From Mesorhizobium xinjiangense (GTDB lineage: Bacteria; Pseudomonadota; Alphaproteobacteria; Rhizobiales; Rhizobiaceae), in assembly GCF_009749525.1 (NCBI RefSeq), contig NZ_WOAC01000023.1:1-64000 (forward strand): 64,000 nt of DNA, in the 5' to 3' direction. Positions 29,227 through 38,265 of this stretch are shown piece after piece. The notes under the pieces were generated by a model. It had not been told where the DNA came from. It searched no databases and was given only the letters and a program-made list of their open reading frames with translations. How positions within the stretch are numbered: the first letter of the stretch is position 1; the number at the start of each line of letters is the position of its first letter. The position numbers and the translations under genes are program-made.

Positions 29227-30012
29227 ATGGCAGTCCAGGCGGCGGAATCGATCGGGCCTCAGACAGACGGCGCACAGCGCGAACCCTCAATGGAAGAGAT
29301 ATTGGCGTCGATCCGGCGCATCATCGAGGACAGCGACCAGGTGCACAAACCGGACGCTCCCGCGACGGCGACATATGACGAATCCGCTGCGGAAAGCGAC
29401 ATGCGCAGTTTCTCGGCCGAGTTGAATCAGCCCGCCGACGCCGCGGAGCGCCAGGACGGCCCGACATCCGAAAGCGCGCAGGTCGATCAGGCGCACACGT
29501 CTTCGCCCTTGCCGAACGAGACTGCCGCCGTGGCGACGGACGCAGACGCGCCCGGGACGTTCGGCCGGTTCGCGACGGAGGCCCCTGCCGCGCAGCCACA
29601 TGAGCATGAAAGCGAGCCGAGGGGAGACAAGGCGGCTGCGCCGCGCGAGAACAACATGGCCTTGGACGAGGAAATGGACGTTGCTCTGCCGGCGGCAGAA
29701 GGCGTCGAAACGCCGGCGCCGCAAGGATTGCAGGCCGCGCAAGATGCGACCGGCCGCGCCCTCGCTCCGGCACCGGCGGGACAGGGCAATCTCGGTTCGA
29801 TCATATCCGAACAGGCGGGCCGGCAGGTCTCGGCGGCGTTTGATGAACTATCCGAAGTGTTTGCCGCCGGCCGGCGGAGAAGTTTTGATGAAATCGCGGC
29901 CGAAATGATGCGTCCGATGCTCCAGGAATGGCTGGACAACAATCTGCCGACGCTGGTCGAGCGCCTGGTGCGCGAGGAAATCGAGCGGGTTGCGCGCGGT
30001 CACGCCGACTGA
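29227..30012 (+). CDS. popZ: Polar organizing protein PopZ (DUF2497)
   Basis: Forms a cell-pole matrix that anchors the chromosome origin through ParB and recruits cell-cycle proteins. The 261 residues have the PopZ architecture. A short N-terminal helix (EPSMEEILASIRRIIEDS, residues 19-36) binds clients, and a long acidic Pro/Ala/Glu-rich disordered middle (about 40-190) follows. The C-terminal oligomerisation helices (about 200-258) include MRPMLQEWLDNNLPTLVERL. AAGGGG precedes the ATG. It lies upstream of valS, as in other alphaproteobacteria. The symbol rests on domain architecture and synteny. Confidence 0.9.
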   Translation: MAVQAAESIGPQTDGAQREPSMEEILASIRRIIEDSDQVHKPDAPATATYDESAAESDMRSFSAELNQPADAAERQDGPTSESAQVDQAHTSSPLPNETAAVATDADAPGTFGRFATEAPAAQPHEHESEPRGDKAAAPRENNMALDEEMDVALPAAEGVETPAPQGLQAAQDATGRALAPAPAGQGNLGSIISEQAGRQVSAAFDELSEVFAAGRRRSFDEIAAEMMRPMLQEWLDNNLPTLVERLVREEIERVARGHAD

Positions 30013-30046
30013 GCGGACGATCTCCTTTCTGCCTGTCACGTTTGTG

Positions 30047-30064
30047 CGCCGCCTGCGGGCGGCG
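30047..30064 (+). terminator. GC-rich hairpin between popZ and valS
   Basis: CGCCGCC-TGCG-GGCGGCG, 35 bp after the popZ stop. The T-tract after it is poor (TTCGGCGTT), so attenuation is more likely than full termination. Confidence 0.4.
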
Positions 30065-30160
30065 TTCGGCGTTGCTTGCCCGGTCTTCGCACGCAGTTGA
30101 CTTGCCGGCAGCCATCCGGTTTACACCCTGCCAGACTTCTCCCATTCGCGGACGACCCAT

Positions 30161-32944
30161 ATGCTTGAAAAGACCTATGACGCCAAGGCGGTCGAACCCA
30201 GGATCGGACAGATCTGGGAAGCGGCGGACGCCTTTCGGGCGGGCGCCGGTTCGAAGCCCGGCGCGGAAGCCTTCACCATCGTCATCCCGCCGCCCAATGT
30301 GACCGGCTCGCTGCATATGGGGCACGCGCTCAACAACACGCTGCAGGACATCCTGGTGCGCTTCGAGCGCATGCGCGGCAAGAACGTGCTGTGGCAGCCG
30401 GGCATGGATCATGCCGGCATCGCCACGCAGATGGTGGTCGAGCGCAAGCTGACGGAGCGCCAGGAGCATCGCCGCGACCTCGGCCGCGAAAAGTTTGTCG
30501 AAAGGGTCTGGGAGTGGAAGGACGAGTCCGGCGGCGCCATCATGAACCAGTTGAAGCGCCTCGGCGCTTCCTGCGACTGGTCGCGCGAGCGCTTTACGAT
30601 GGACGAGGGGCTGTCAGAGGCCGTCATCGAGGTCTTTGTCTCGCTCTACAAGCAGGGGCTGATCTACAAGGACAAGCGGCTGGTCAACTGGGACCCGAAG
30701 CTTTTGACCGCCATTTCCGACCTCGAGGTCGAGCAGCACGAGGTCGACGGCCATCTGTGGCATTTCCGCTATCCGATCGAAGGCGAGCGCTTTGACCCGG
30801 AGAACCTCGCGACATTCATCACCGTCGCCACGACCCGGCCGGAAACCATGCTGGGCGATACCGGCGTGGCGGTGCACCCCGGCGACGAACGCTACAAGCA
30901 CCTGATCGGCCGCAACGTCGTGTTGCCCATTGTCGGGCGCAGCATCCCGATCGTTGCCGACGAATATTCCGACCCGGAGAAGGGCACCGGCGCCGTCAAG
31001 ATCACGCCGGCGCATGATTTCAACGACTTCGAGGTCGGCAAGCGCAATGGCCTCAAGGCTGTCAATGTCATGACGCCCGAAGCGGCGGTCACGCTTCTAA
31101 ACAACGAGGACTTTCTGGATGGCCTCGAGCCGACAGCGGCGCAGCGCCGACTGTGGAAGGAGCTCGACGGGCTCGACCGCTTCGAGGCGCGCAAGGCGAT
31201 CGTCAAGATCATGGAAGAGGGCGCAATGCTCGCTCAAACCGAGCCGCACAGGCACACGGTTCCGCATGGCGACCGCGGCGGCGTGCCGATCGAGCCCTTC
31301 CTGACCGACCAATGGTATGTCGATGCCAAGACGCTGGCCCGGCCGGCCATCGCCTCGGTGCGCGAGGAGCGCACGAATTTCGTCCCGAAGAACTGGGAAA
31401 AGACCTATTTCGAGTGGATGGAGAATATTCAGCCCTGGTGCATCTCGCGCCAGCTCTGGTGGGGCCATCAGATCCCGGCCTGGTACGGGCCGGACGGCCA
31501 CGTCTTCGTTGCCAAGACCGACAAGGAAGCCCTCGATGACGCCGTCGAATATTATCTGGCGCTTGAGGGCCCGTGGAAATCCTGGGTCGAGGACAGGCTC
31601 GAGAATTTCGAGCCCGGCGACATCCTCACGCGCGATGAGGACGTTCTGGACACATGGTTTTCCTCGGCACTGTGGCCGTTCTCCACGCTGGGCTGGCCGC
31701 GGCAGACGCCCGAATTGAAGACCTACTATCCGACCTCCGTCCTCGTGACCGGGTTCGACATCATCTTCTTCTGGGTGGCCCGCATGATGATGATGGGGCT
31801 TCACTTCATGGACGAGGAGCCCTTTCACACCGTCTATGTGCACGCGCTCGTTCGCGACAAGAACGGCGCCAAGATGTCGAAGTCGAAGGGCAACGTCATC
31901 GATCCGCTGGAACTGATCGACGAATACGGGGCCGACGCGCTGCGTTTCACCCTGTCCATCATGGCCGCGCAGGGACGCGACGTGAAACTCGATCCGGCAC
32001 GAATCGCCGGCTACCGCAATTTTGGCACCAAGCTGTGGAACGCGACCCGGTTCGGCCAGCTCAACGGCGCCGCCCTCAATCCCGATTTCCGGCCGCAGGA
32101 CGCGAAGCTCACGGTCAATCGCTGGATCCTGACGGAACTGTCGCGTACCGTGCGCAAGGTGACGGGCGGCATTGAGAGCTACAGGTTCAACGAGGCGGCC
32201 GGCGCGGCCTACGGCTTCGTCTGGAATCTGTTCTGCGATTGGTATGTCGAGCTCCTGAAGCCCGTATTCGCCGGCCAGGACGAGGCGGCAAAGGCCGAAA
32301 GCCAGGCCTGCATGGCCTATGTGCTCGACGAGATCTACAAGCTCCTGCATCCCATGATGCCCTTCATCACCGAAGAGTTGTGGGCGCTGACGGCGGGCGA
32401 GGGGCGTTCGCGCGATGATCTCCTGTGCCTGACCGCATGGCCTGAAGCCGGTCTCGAGGACGAGGATGCAGCGGCCGAGATCAACTGGCTCGTCGAACTC
32501 GTCAGCGGCATCCGTTCGGTGCGCTCGGAAATGAACGTGCCGCCATCTGCTATCGCTCCGCTCGTCATCGTGGGCGCCAACGCGACGACGCGCGAGCGCG
32601 TAGGCCGGCACGATCCGGCCATACGCCGCCTGGCCCGCATCGGCGAGCTCGGCTTCGACGACGCGGCACCCAGGGCCTCGGCACAGATCGTGGCCGGCGA
32701 GGCAACGGCCTGTCTGCCGCTGGGAGACCTGATCGACCTCGATGCCGAGGCCGCGCGGCTGGAAAAGGCGCTTGCCAAGACGACCGGCGACATGGCGCGC
32801 ATCGAGAAGAAGCTTGCCAATCCGCAATTCGTTGCCAAGGCGGCGCAAGACGTCGTTGAAGGCGAGCGCGAGAAGCTTGCCGAGCTTGCCGACGCGCGCG
32901 GCAAGCTGGAGACTGCCCTTGGAAGGGTGCGCGAGGCCGACTGA
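30161..32944 (+). CDS. valS: Valyl-tRNA synthetase
   Basis: Charges tRNA-Val. The 927 residues contain the class I HIGH signature as HMGH (52-55, within PPPNVTGSLHMGHALNN) and the KMSKS loop at 571-575 (GAKMSKSKGNVIDP). An editing (CP1) domain lies about 190-370, with the anticodon-binding domain about 640-790. A C-terminal coiled-coil arm (about 860-925, DLDAEAARLEKALAKT) is typical of ValS. No clear Shine-Dalgarno before the ATG. Confidence 0.98.
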   Translation: MLEKTYDAKAVEPRIGQIWEAADAFRAGAGSKPGAEAFTIVIPPPNVTGSLHMGHALNNTLQDILVRFERMRGKNVLWQPGMDHAGIATQMVVERKLTERQEHRRDLGREKFVERVWEWKDESGGAIMNQLKRLGASCDWSRERFTMDEGLSEAVIEVFVSLYKQGLIYKDKRLVNWDPKLLTAISDLEVEQHEVDGHLWHFRYPIEGERFDPENLATFITVATTRPETMLGDTGVAVHPGDERYKHLIGRNVVLPIVGRSIPIVADEYSDPEKGTGAVKITPAHDFNDFEVGKRNGLKAVNVMTPEAAVTLLNNEDFLDGLEPTAAQRRLWKELDGLDRFEARKAIVKIMEEGAMLAQTEPHRHTVPHGDRGGVPIEPFLTDQWYVDAKTLARPAIASVREERTNFVPKNWEKTYFEWMENIQPWCISRQLWWGHQIPAWYGPDGHVFVAKTDKEALDDAVEYYLALEGPWKSWVEDRLENFEPGDILTRDEDVLDTWFSSALWPFSTLGWPRQTPELKTYYPTSVLVTGFDIIFFWVARMMMMGLHFMDEEPFHTVYVHALVRDKNGAKMSKSKGNVIDPLELIDEYGADALRFTLSIMAAQGRDVKLDPARIAGYRNFGTKLWNATRFGQLNGAALNPDFRPQDAKLTVNRWILTELSRTVRKVTGGIESYRFNEAAGAAYGFVWNLFCDWYVELLKPVFAGQDEAAKAESQACMAYVLDEIYKLLHPMMPFITEELWALTAGEGRSRDDLLCLTAWPEAGLEDEDAAAEINWLVELVSGIRSVRSEMNVPPSAIAPLVIVGANATTRERVGRHDPAIRRLARIGELGFDDAAPRASAQIVAGEATACLPLGDLIDLDAEAARLEKALAKTTGDMARIEKKLANPQFVAKAAQDVVEGEREKLAELADARGKLETALGRVREAD

Positions 32945-32964
32945 ACGCGCGCGTCGCACGCTCA

Positions 32965-32986
32965 CCCGGCCCTGCAACGGGCCGGG
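32965..32986 (+). terminator. Hairpin downstream of valS
   Basis: CCCGGCCC-TGCAAC-GGGCCGGG, 21 bp after the valS stop, with no T-run. A likely transcript-end structure of uncertain strength. Confidence 0.45.
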
Positions 32987-33205
32987 GGCGGGGCGACGTG
33001 ATGGCCCGGCCGTCTGCGGTCGTCCGTTCTGCCTTGCGACTGATTGTTATGTAAAAAAACATCCCCGCCTCTTGAAAGAAGGCAGAGCCCGGCGCACATA
33101 AGTTCCGTCACCCGGGCCGGGCCCCTCTGGCAGGCGAGGCGTCGCCTGTGATGTCGGACCGAAGGCGATCGCGCAGACGCAGCGCTATTTGAAATCTTTC
33201 AATCC

Positions 33206-34135
33206 ATGCCCCTGCAAGAGTGCCTATGGCCCGGCTTTCTGGCGTTTGTTGCCGTCATTCTCGTATTCGACCTCTTCGTTCTTCACCGTAAAGACCATGT
33301 GATATCCGGCCGGGAAGCCTGCATGACGGTCGCAGGCTACGTGACGCTCGCCATGATTTTTGCCGGCGGTGTGTTTTATTTCGCCGGAGCTCAGCGCGGT
33401 TCGGAATTCCTGACGGGCTATCTGGTCGAGCAGTCGCTGTCGCTCGACAACATCTTCGTCATTGCGTTGATCTTCGCCTATTTCAAGGTTCCGCCGGAAG
33501 CGCAGTATCGCGTGCTGTTTTACGGCATCGTCGGTGCGATCGTCATGCGTCTGTCGCTGATCGTGCCCGGCGTGAAACTGGTCGACAAATTCTTCTTCAT
33601 CGGAATGGCGCTTGGCGCATTGCTCGTCTTTTCGGGCTACAAGATGCTTGTCTCGCGCGAGGAAACCATTGATCCCGGCGACAGCCGGATCGTCAAATGG
33701 CTGCGCAGGACAGGCCGCGTGACCAGCGAGTATCAGGGGTCGAAGTTTTTCGTCTGGCGCAACGGGCTGCTCTACATGACGCCGCTCTTCGTCGTGCTGG
33801 CGACCGTCGAATTGACGGACCTCGTCTTCGCCGTCGACTCCATCCCCGCCGTCCTTGCCATCTCCAACGATCCTTTCATCGTCTTTTCGTCCAATGTCTT
33901 CGCGATCATGGGGCTCAGGGCGCTGTTCTTCGTGCTTTCGGGCATGATGCGCGAGTTCCATCTGTTGAAGATCGGGCTTTCTCTGGTGCTGATCTTCATC
34001 GGCTGCAAGATGCTCCTGGCGCATTTCTACGAGATCCCGTCGGTCGTCGCACTCCTGGTCACCATGGCGCTGATCCTGGGGTCGGTCGCCGCCTCGGTGC
34101 TGACCCGCGAGAAGAGTTCATCGGAAGCCAGGTGA
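33206..34135 (+). CDS. TerC-family integral membrane protein
   Basis: A 309-residue protein with about nine helices and the two acidic membrane motifs of the family: EQSLSLDNIFVIALIFAYF and ELTDLVFAVDSIPAVLAIS. Members include Alx/MeeF-type manganese exporters and the tellurite-resistance protein TerC. Export of Mn(II), possibly to load secreted enzymes, is the likeliest role but unproven here. There is no ribosome site before the ATG (upstream is TTGAAATCTTTCAATCC). I could not recognise the yybP-ykoY Mn riboswitch in the 261-bp leader. Confidence 0.92.
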   Translation: MPLQECLWPGFLAFVAVILVFDLFVLHRKDHVISGREACMTVAGYVTLAMIFAGGVFYFAGAQRGSEFLTGYLVEQSLSLDNIFVIALIFAYFKVPPEAQYRVLFYGIVGAIVMRLSLIVPGVKLVDKFFFIGMALGALLVFSGYKMLVSREETIDPGDSRIVKWLRRTGRVTSEYQGSKFFVWRNGLLYMTPLFVVLATVELTDLVFAVDSIPAVLAISNDPFIVFSSNVFAIMGLRALFFVLSGMMREFHLLKIGLSLVLIFIGCKMLLAHFYEIPSVVALLVTMALILGSVAASVLTREKSSSEAR

Positions 34136-34142
34136 TCGCGCT

Positions 34143-34159
34143 GGGCCCATGACGGGCCC
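34143..34159 (+). terminator. Short hairpin after the TerC-family gene
   Basis: GGGCCC-ATGAC-GGGCCC, eight bases beyond the stop. No T-tract; weak candidate. Confidence 0.3.
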
Positions 34160-34366
34160 TTGACGGGGCCATGACTGGGATGTGCACGCTTCCCGCCATT
34201 TGTTGCGGTTTGGCAACAGTCTCGTAAGAAGCTTTCCGCTATAGCACTGGCCGACGGTCTTGCCCCGTTGCCGCCATAATGGACTCGCACGGCATAGGCT
34301 GTCGGCGGCGCGTATGGAGCGCGCGGCGTCAGGAACAAGCCGCGGGACAGAGCGGCAGAGCACAAT

Positions 34367-36091
34367 ATGGACGCGAAAGCGATATCGAAGGCCAGACTAC
34401 CCAGCAGGCATGTCACGGAAGGCCCCGCTCGCGCGCCGCACCGGTCCTATCTCTATGCCATGGGGCTATCGCAGGCGGAGATCGCTCAGCCGCTGGTCGG
34501 CGTGGCGAGTTGCTGGAACGAGGCCGCGCCGTGCAATATTTCGTTGATGCGCCAGGCCCAGGTGGTCAAGAAGGGCGTGGCGGCCGCGAAAGGCACGCCG
34601 CGCGAATTCTGCACCATTACCGTGACCGACGGTATCGCCATGGGCCATCAGGGCATGAAGGCGTCGCTGGTGTCGCGCGAGGTCATCGCCGACTCGGTCG
34701 AACTGACCATGCGCGGCCATTGCTACGATGCGCTGGTCGGCCTGGCCGGATGCGACAAATCCCTGCCCGGGATGATGATGGCGATGGTGCGCCTTAACGT
34801 CCCCTCGGTCTTCATCTATGGCGGCTCGATCCTGCCCGGCAGCTACCGCGGGCGCGAAATCAGCGTGCAGGACGTGTTCGAGGCGGTCGGCCAGCACTCG
34901 GTCGGTACGATCAGCGACGACGATTTGCTTGAGATCGAGCAGGCGGCCTGTCCTTCGGCCGGCTCGTGCGGGGCCCAGTTCACCGCCAACACCATGGCCA
35001 CCGTGGCCGAGGCGATGGGCCTCGCGCTGCCATATTCATGCGGCGCGCCGGCACCCTATGAGATGCGCGACAGGTTCAACTTTGCGGCCGGCGAGAAGGT
35101 GATGGAACTCATCGCCAGGCAGATCCGCCCGCGCGATATCGTCACCCGGAAATCGCTCGAAAACGCCGCCGCCGTCGTCTCCGCTTCCGGCGGCTCGACC
35201 AACGCGGCGCTGCATCTGCCGGCTATCGCCCATGAGGCAGGCATCGAGTTCGATCTGTTCGACGTCGCCGAGATCTTCAAGCGCACGCCCTACATCGCCG
35301 ATTTGAAACCGGGCGGCAAATATCTCGCCAAGCACATGTTCGAGGCCGGCGGCATACCCTTGCTGATGAAGACCCTGCTCGACAATGGCTATCTGCACGG
35401 CGATTGCCCAACGGTGACAGGCCGCACTTTGGCCGAAAACATGGAGCATGTTGCCTGGAACGATGAACAGGATGTTGTGCATCCGGCCTCGAGGCCCATC
35501 ACGAAGACCGGCGGCGTCGTTGGTCTGAAGGGTAATCTTGCGCCGGAAGGGGCGATCGTGAAGGTCGCCGGCATGGCGGTACTGAAATTCTCGGGCCCGG
35601 TGCGCTGTTTCGATTCGGAGGAAGAGTGCTTCGAGGCGGTCTCGAAGCGCCTCTACAAGGAAGGCGATGTGCTTGTGATCCGTTATGAAGGGCCGAAAGG
35701 CGGTCCGGGCATGCGCGAGATGCTGGCGACCACGGCCGCCCTATACGGACAGGGCATGGGCGGCAAGGTGGCGCTGATCACCGACGGTCGTTTTTCGGGT
35801 GCCACGCGCGGGTTCTGCATCGGCCATGTCGGCCCGGAAGCTGCTGCCGGCGGACCCATTGCCCTGTTGAAGGATGGCGACGTCGTCACCATCGACGCCG
35901 TCGCCGGCACCATCGACGTTGCCCTGGACGACGATGAACTGGCAAAGCGCGCCAAGGCGTGGAAACCGCGTGAGACGGACTACGAAAGCGGCGCGATCTG
36001 GAAATATGCGCAAACGGTAGGTTCTGCGCGCGACGGGGCGGTGACGCATCCCGGTGGCGCAAAAGAAAAACATTGCTATGCCGATATTTAG
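34367..36091 (+). CDS. ilvD: Dihydroxy-acid dehydratase
   Basis: Dehydrates 2,3-dihydroxy-isovalerate and 2,3-dihydroxy-3-methylvalerate to the keto acids in valine and isoleucine synthesis. The 574-residue form has the Fe-S ligating cysteines Cys49 (VGVASCWNE), Cys129 ([11 protein letters not shown]) and Cys201 ([14 protein letters not shown]). This is the three-Cys pattern of the [2Fe-2S] type. The C-terminal conserved [15 protein letters not shown] is present. The 3' end overlaps the next gene's probable start by 14 bases, so the two may be co-transcribed despite unrelated roles. Confidence 0.96.
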   Translation: MDAKAISKARLPSRHVTEGPARAPHRSYLYAMGLSQAEIAQPLVGVASCWNEAAPCNISLMRQAQVVKKGVAAAKGTPREFCTITVTDGIAMGHQGMKASLVSREVIADSVELTMRGHCYDALVGLAGCDKSLPGMMMAMVRLNVPSVFIYGGSILPGSYRGREISVQDVFEAVGQHSVGTISDDDLLEIEQAACPSAGSCGAQFTANTMATVAEAMGLALPYSCGAPAPYEMRDRFNFAAGEKVMELIARQIRPRDIVTRKSLENAAAVVSASGGSTNAALHLPAIAHEAGIEFDLFDVAEIFKRTPYIADLKPGGKYLAKHMFEAGGIPLLMKTLLDNGYLHGDCPTVTGRTLAENMEHVAWNDEQDVVHPASRPITKTGGVVGLKGNLAPEGAIVKVAGMAVLKFSGPVRCFDSEEECFEAVSKRLYKEGDVLVIRYEGPKGGPGMREMLATTAALYGQGMGGKVALITDGRFSGATRGFCIGHVGPEAAAGGPIALLKDGDVVTIDAVAGTIDVALDDDELAKRAKAWKPRETDYESGAIWKYAQTVGSARDGAVTHPGGAKEKHCYADI

Positions 36092-36875
36092 ATCATTCAG
36101 AATGATGATGCTGCTTGCAGCCGTGGCCGGGACCTTCGCTGTGACGGCTCCGGCGCGGGCTTTCGATCCGCAATCGCTCAAGGAGAAGGACCGGAGCCCC
36201 TGGGCGGTGTTCCGTTTCGGCTTCAGCGCCTACAAGCAGGGACACAAGGACCAGGCAGTCGAGGCCTATCGCTACGCGGCCGAGAACGGCCAGATCGGCG
36301 CGCGCTGGAAACTGGCGCGCATGTATGCTGAGGGCGACGGGGTCGAGCGCAACGATTACGAGGCCTTCAAGGCGTTCACCCAGATCATCCGTGAGGACGT
36401 CGAGCCCGGCAGCGCTGAGGAAAGCTATGTTTCGGACGCGCTGGTCGCGGTCGCAGGCTATCTGCGCAGCGGCATTCCGGGCACGCCGGTCGAGGCGAAC
36501 CCGCTTGAGGCGCAGGAATTCTACATGCGGGCCGCCGCGACCTACCGCAACCCGCAAGCACAGTACGAGATCGGCCGCATGTTCCTGAACGGGGAAGGTG
36601 TGAAGTCCAATGTTCAGCAGGCGGGCCGCTGGCTGCAACTGGCGGCCGAAAAAGGCCATGCCGGCGCGCAGGCGACGCTCGGCAACCTGCTCTTCCAAAG
36701 TGGCAAGGTCGTCAAGGGTCTCGCAATGATGACTTCGGCCCTCGAGATCGCCGGCCCGAGTGACCAGGGCTGGATCCGCGGCATGCAGGAGCAGGCCTTC
36801 GCGCTGGCCGGAGAGTCCGATCGCCGCACCGCGATTGCCCTGGCGCAGACCTATGTCCAAAACGGGATTGAGTGA
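36078..36875 (+). CDS. exoR: Periplasmic Sel1-repeat regulator ExoR
   Basis: A 265-residue exported protein: signal peptide about 1-28 ([22 protein letters not shown]), then Sel1-like repeats (about 45-230) such as [20 protein letters not shown] and [20 protein letters not shown]. Length, signal and the segment [20 protein letters not shown] match rhizobial ExoR. That protein binds the sensor kinase ExoS in the periplasm, holding back exopolysaccharide synthesis and promoting motility. The ATG at 36078 lies inside the end of ilvD; an upstream GTG at 36054 is less likely, and ATG at 36102 is possible. No exoS or chvI gene is in the window. Confidence 0.85.
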   Translation: MPIFRSFRMMMLLAAVAGTFAVTAPARAFDPQSLKEKDRSPWAVFRFGFSAYKQGHKDQAVEAYRYAAENGQIGARWKLARMYAEGDGVERNDYEAFKAFTQIIREDVEPGSAEESYVSDALVAVAGYLRSGIPGTPVEANPLEAQEFYMRAAATYRNPQAQYEIGRMFLNGEGVKSNVQQAGRWLQLAAEKGHAGAQATLGNLLFQSGKVVKGLAMMTSALEIAGPSDQGWIRGMQEQAFALAGESDRRTAIALAQTYVQNGIE

Positions 36876-36901
36876 GGTCCCTACGGGCGGCCGGGTAGAA
36901 T

Positions 36902-37240
36902 TCAGTCAGGACGCGGCTTCGCCACAGAATCTGCAAGGGCCACAGAATCTGCAAGGGCCACAGAATCTGCAAGGGATTGCGCGGTGGCCACGGTCGATCT
37001 CGCGGGATCCGATGGCGCGAGGCTGAGCGGACATCCATCCTGCAGCTTCTTCCACGATGAATTGTTGAGCACCTTGCCGCATCGGGCGAGAAGCTTGCCG
37101 TCCGGCAAGGTGAGACAGGCGACCGCACCCTGCTCGTAGCGCGTGCCGTTGGCCGCGCACTGGCAATCGGCTGCGGCGGGCAATGTGCCCGCAAACGCTG
37201 CCGTGGTCAGGAACAGCACCACGCCGGTAAGCGGTTTCAT
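36902..37240 (-). CDS. Small secreted protein with C-terminal hexapeptide repeats
   Basis: A 112-residue exported protein: signal peptide about 1-24 (MKPLTGVVLFLTTAAFAGTL), then a compact Cys-containing domain (DCQCAANG, VACLTL, LARCGKVL, DGCPL; five cysteines). The tail carries LADSVA three times from an exact 18-bp triplication. No known function is recognised. It faces exoR head-on, with only 26 bp between the stops. Confidence 0.7.
   Translation of the reverse strand: MKPLTGVVLFLTTAAFAGTLPAAADCQCAANGTRYEQGAVACLTLPDGKLLARCGKVLNNSSWKKLQDGCPLSLAPSDPARSTVATAQSLADSVALADSVALADSVAKPRPD
36922..36975. repeat. Three exact tandem copies of an 18-bp unit
   Basis: The unit CCACAGAATCTGCAAGGG is repeated three times without a mismatch. 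It is in frame with the small secreted protein and encodes a repeated hexapeptide, so copy-number change by slippage would not shift the frame. Confidence 0.95.
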
Positions 37241-37286
37241 GTTGGAATAATATCACGGCCGTGCGCGCACGGCCATCGACGCGCGC

Positions 37287-37349
37287 CAGGTCAATATGCC
37301 GGAACATGTACCTTTCGCTCAAACGTCACCGTTTGAGCGGGACATGTTC
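37287..37349. repeat. RIME-like palindromic repeat, second copy
   Basis: The stretch CCAGGTCAATATGCCGGAAC and on through CGCTCAAACG matches 7388-7426 with three differences. The hairpin GAACATGT ... CGCTCAAACG-TCAC-CGTTTGAGCG ... ACATGTTC (37302-37349) is perfect in all arms. It lacks the first palindrome of the 7348 copy and overlaps the stop codon of xthA. Confidence 0.75.
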
Positions 37350-38142
37350 AGGCAGCCGCGGCCAGATCGAGCTCGACCGTGACGGGGACATGATCGGAAG
37401 GCTTTTCCCATGCCCTGACATGCTTTTCGATGCCCGCACCGACGAGCCGGTTGGCGGCTTCCGGCGAAAGCATCAGATGATCGATGCGGATGCCGTTGTT
37501 CTTTTGCCAGGCTCCGCCCTGATAATCCCAGAAGCTGTAGAGACCGGTCTGGTCGTTTGCCGCGCGCACGGCATCGGTGAAACCGGTCCAGGCGAGTTTT
37601 CGCAAGGCGCCGCGGCTTTCCGGCTGAAAAAGTGCGTCGTCCAGCCATGCGTCCGGATTCTTCGCATCCTCCGGCTCGAGGATGACATTGTAGTCGCCGG
37701 CCAGCACCAGCGGTTCTTCGAGCTCGAGGCGCGCATCGGCCCAGTCCTGCAGACGCTTCATCCAGCCGAGCTTGTACGGAAACTTCTCGCTGCCGAGCGG
37801 ATTGCCGTTCGGCAGGTAGAGCGAGACGACCCGCAGCGCGCCCTTGTCGGTGGAAAACACACCTTCCATGAAACGCGCCTGCTCATCGCTGTCGTCGCCG
37901 GGCAGGCGGCGGATGACCTCGTCGAACGGCTGTTTCGACACGATCGCCACGCCGTTGAAACCTTTTTGGCCATGTGTCTCGACATTGTAGCCGAGCGCTT
38001 CGATCTCGAGCCGTGGAAACTGCTCGTCGACCGACTTGATCTCCTGCAGGCAGGCAATATCGGGCTGGCTGGCGCCGAGCCACTCGACGAGATTGTCGAT
38101 CCGCGCCTTCACGCCGTTGATGTTCCAGGTAGCGATTTTCAT
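37348..38142 (-). CDS. xthA: Exodeoxyribonuclease III
   Basis: AP endonuclease and 3'-5' exonuclease of base-excision repair. The 264 residues show the family motifs in order: MKIATWNINGVKARI, CLQEIKS (metal-binding Glu, about residue 34), LVLAGDYNVIL (Asp/Asn), NNGIRIDHLMLSP and PSDHVPVTVEL (catalytic Asp-His near 252). AAGGCTTTC precedes the ATG. The last three residues before the stop are alanines, and the stop lies within the terminal arm of the RIME-like hairpin. Confidence 0.97.
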   Translation of the reverse strand: MKIATWNINGVKARIDNLVEWLGASQPDIACLQEIKSVDEQFPRLEIEALGYNVETHGQKGFNGVAIVSKQPFDEVIRRLPGDDSDEQARFMEGVFSTDKGALRVVSLYLPNGNPLGSEKFPYKLGWMKRLQDWADARLELEEPLVLAGDYNVILEPEDAKNPDAWLDDALFQPESRGALRKLAWTGFTDAVRAANDQTGLYSFWDYQGGAWQKNNGIRIDHLMLSPEAANRLVGAGIEKHVRAWEKPSDHVPVTVELDLAAAA

Positions 38143-38265
38143 GAAAGCCTTGTCTGTCTTTCAAAATGAACTTGATGGTCGACGGCGCGCGTTTCGGGGA
38201 TGCTCCGTGATCCCCGACAACAAAGACAAAACAAGGGGCACGTTGCATCAGAGGGGTTGCACAGC

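Noticed and set aside
32945-33205. Mn-sensing yybP-ykoY riboswitch upstream of the TerC-family gene
   Set aside because: Expected for some TerC/Alx genes, but I could not recognise the conserved core in this leader; a covariance-model search would be decisive.
36902-36976. CRISPR-like array
   Set aside because: Only three contiguous 18-bp copies without spacers, lying inside a coding frame.
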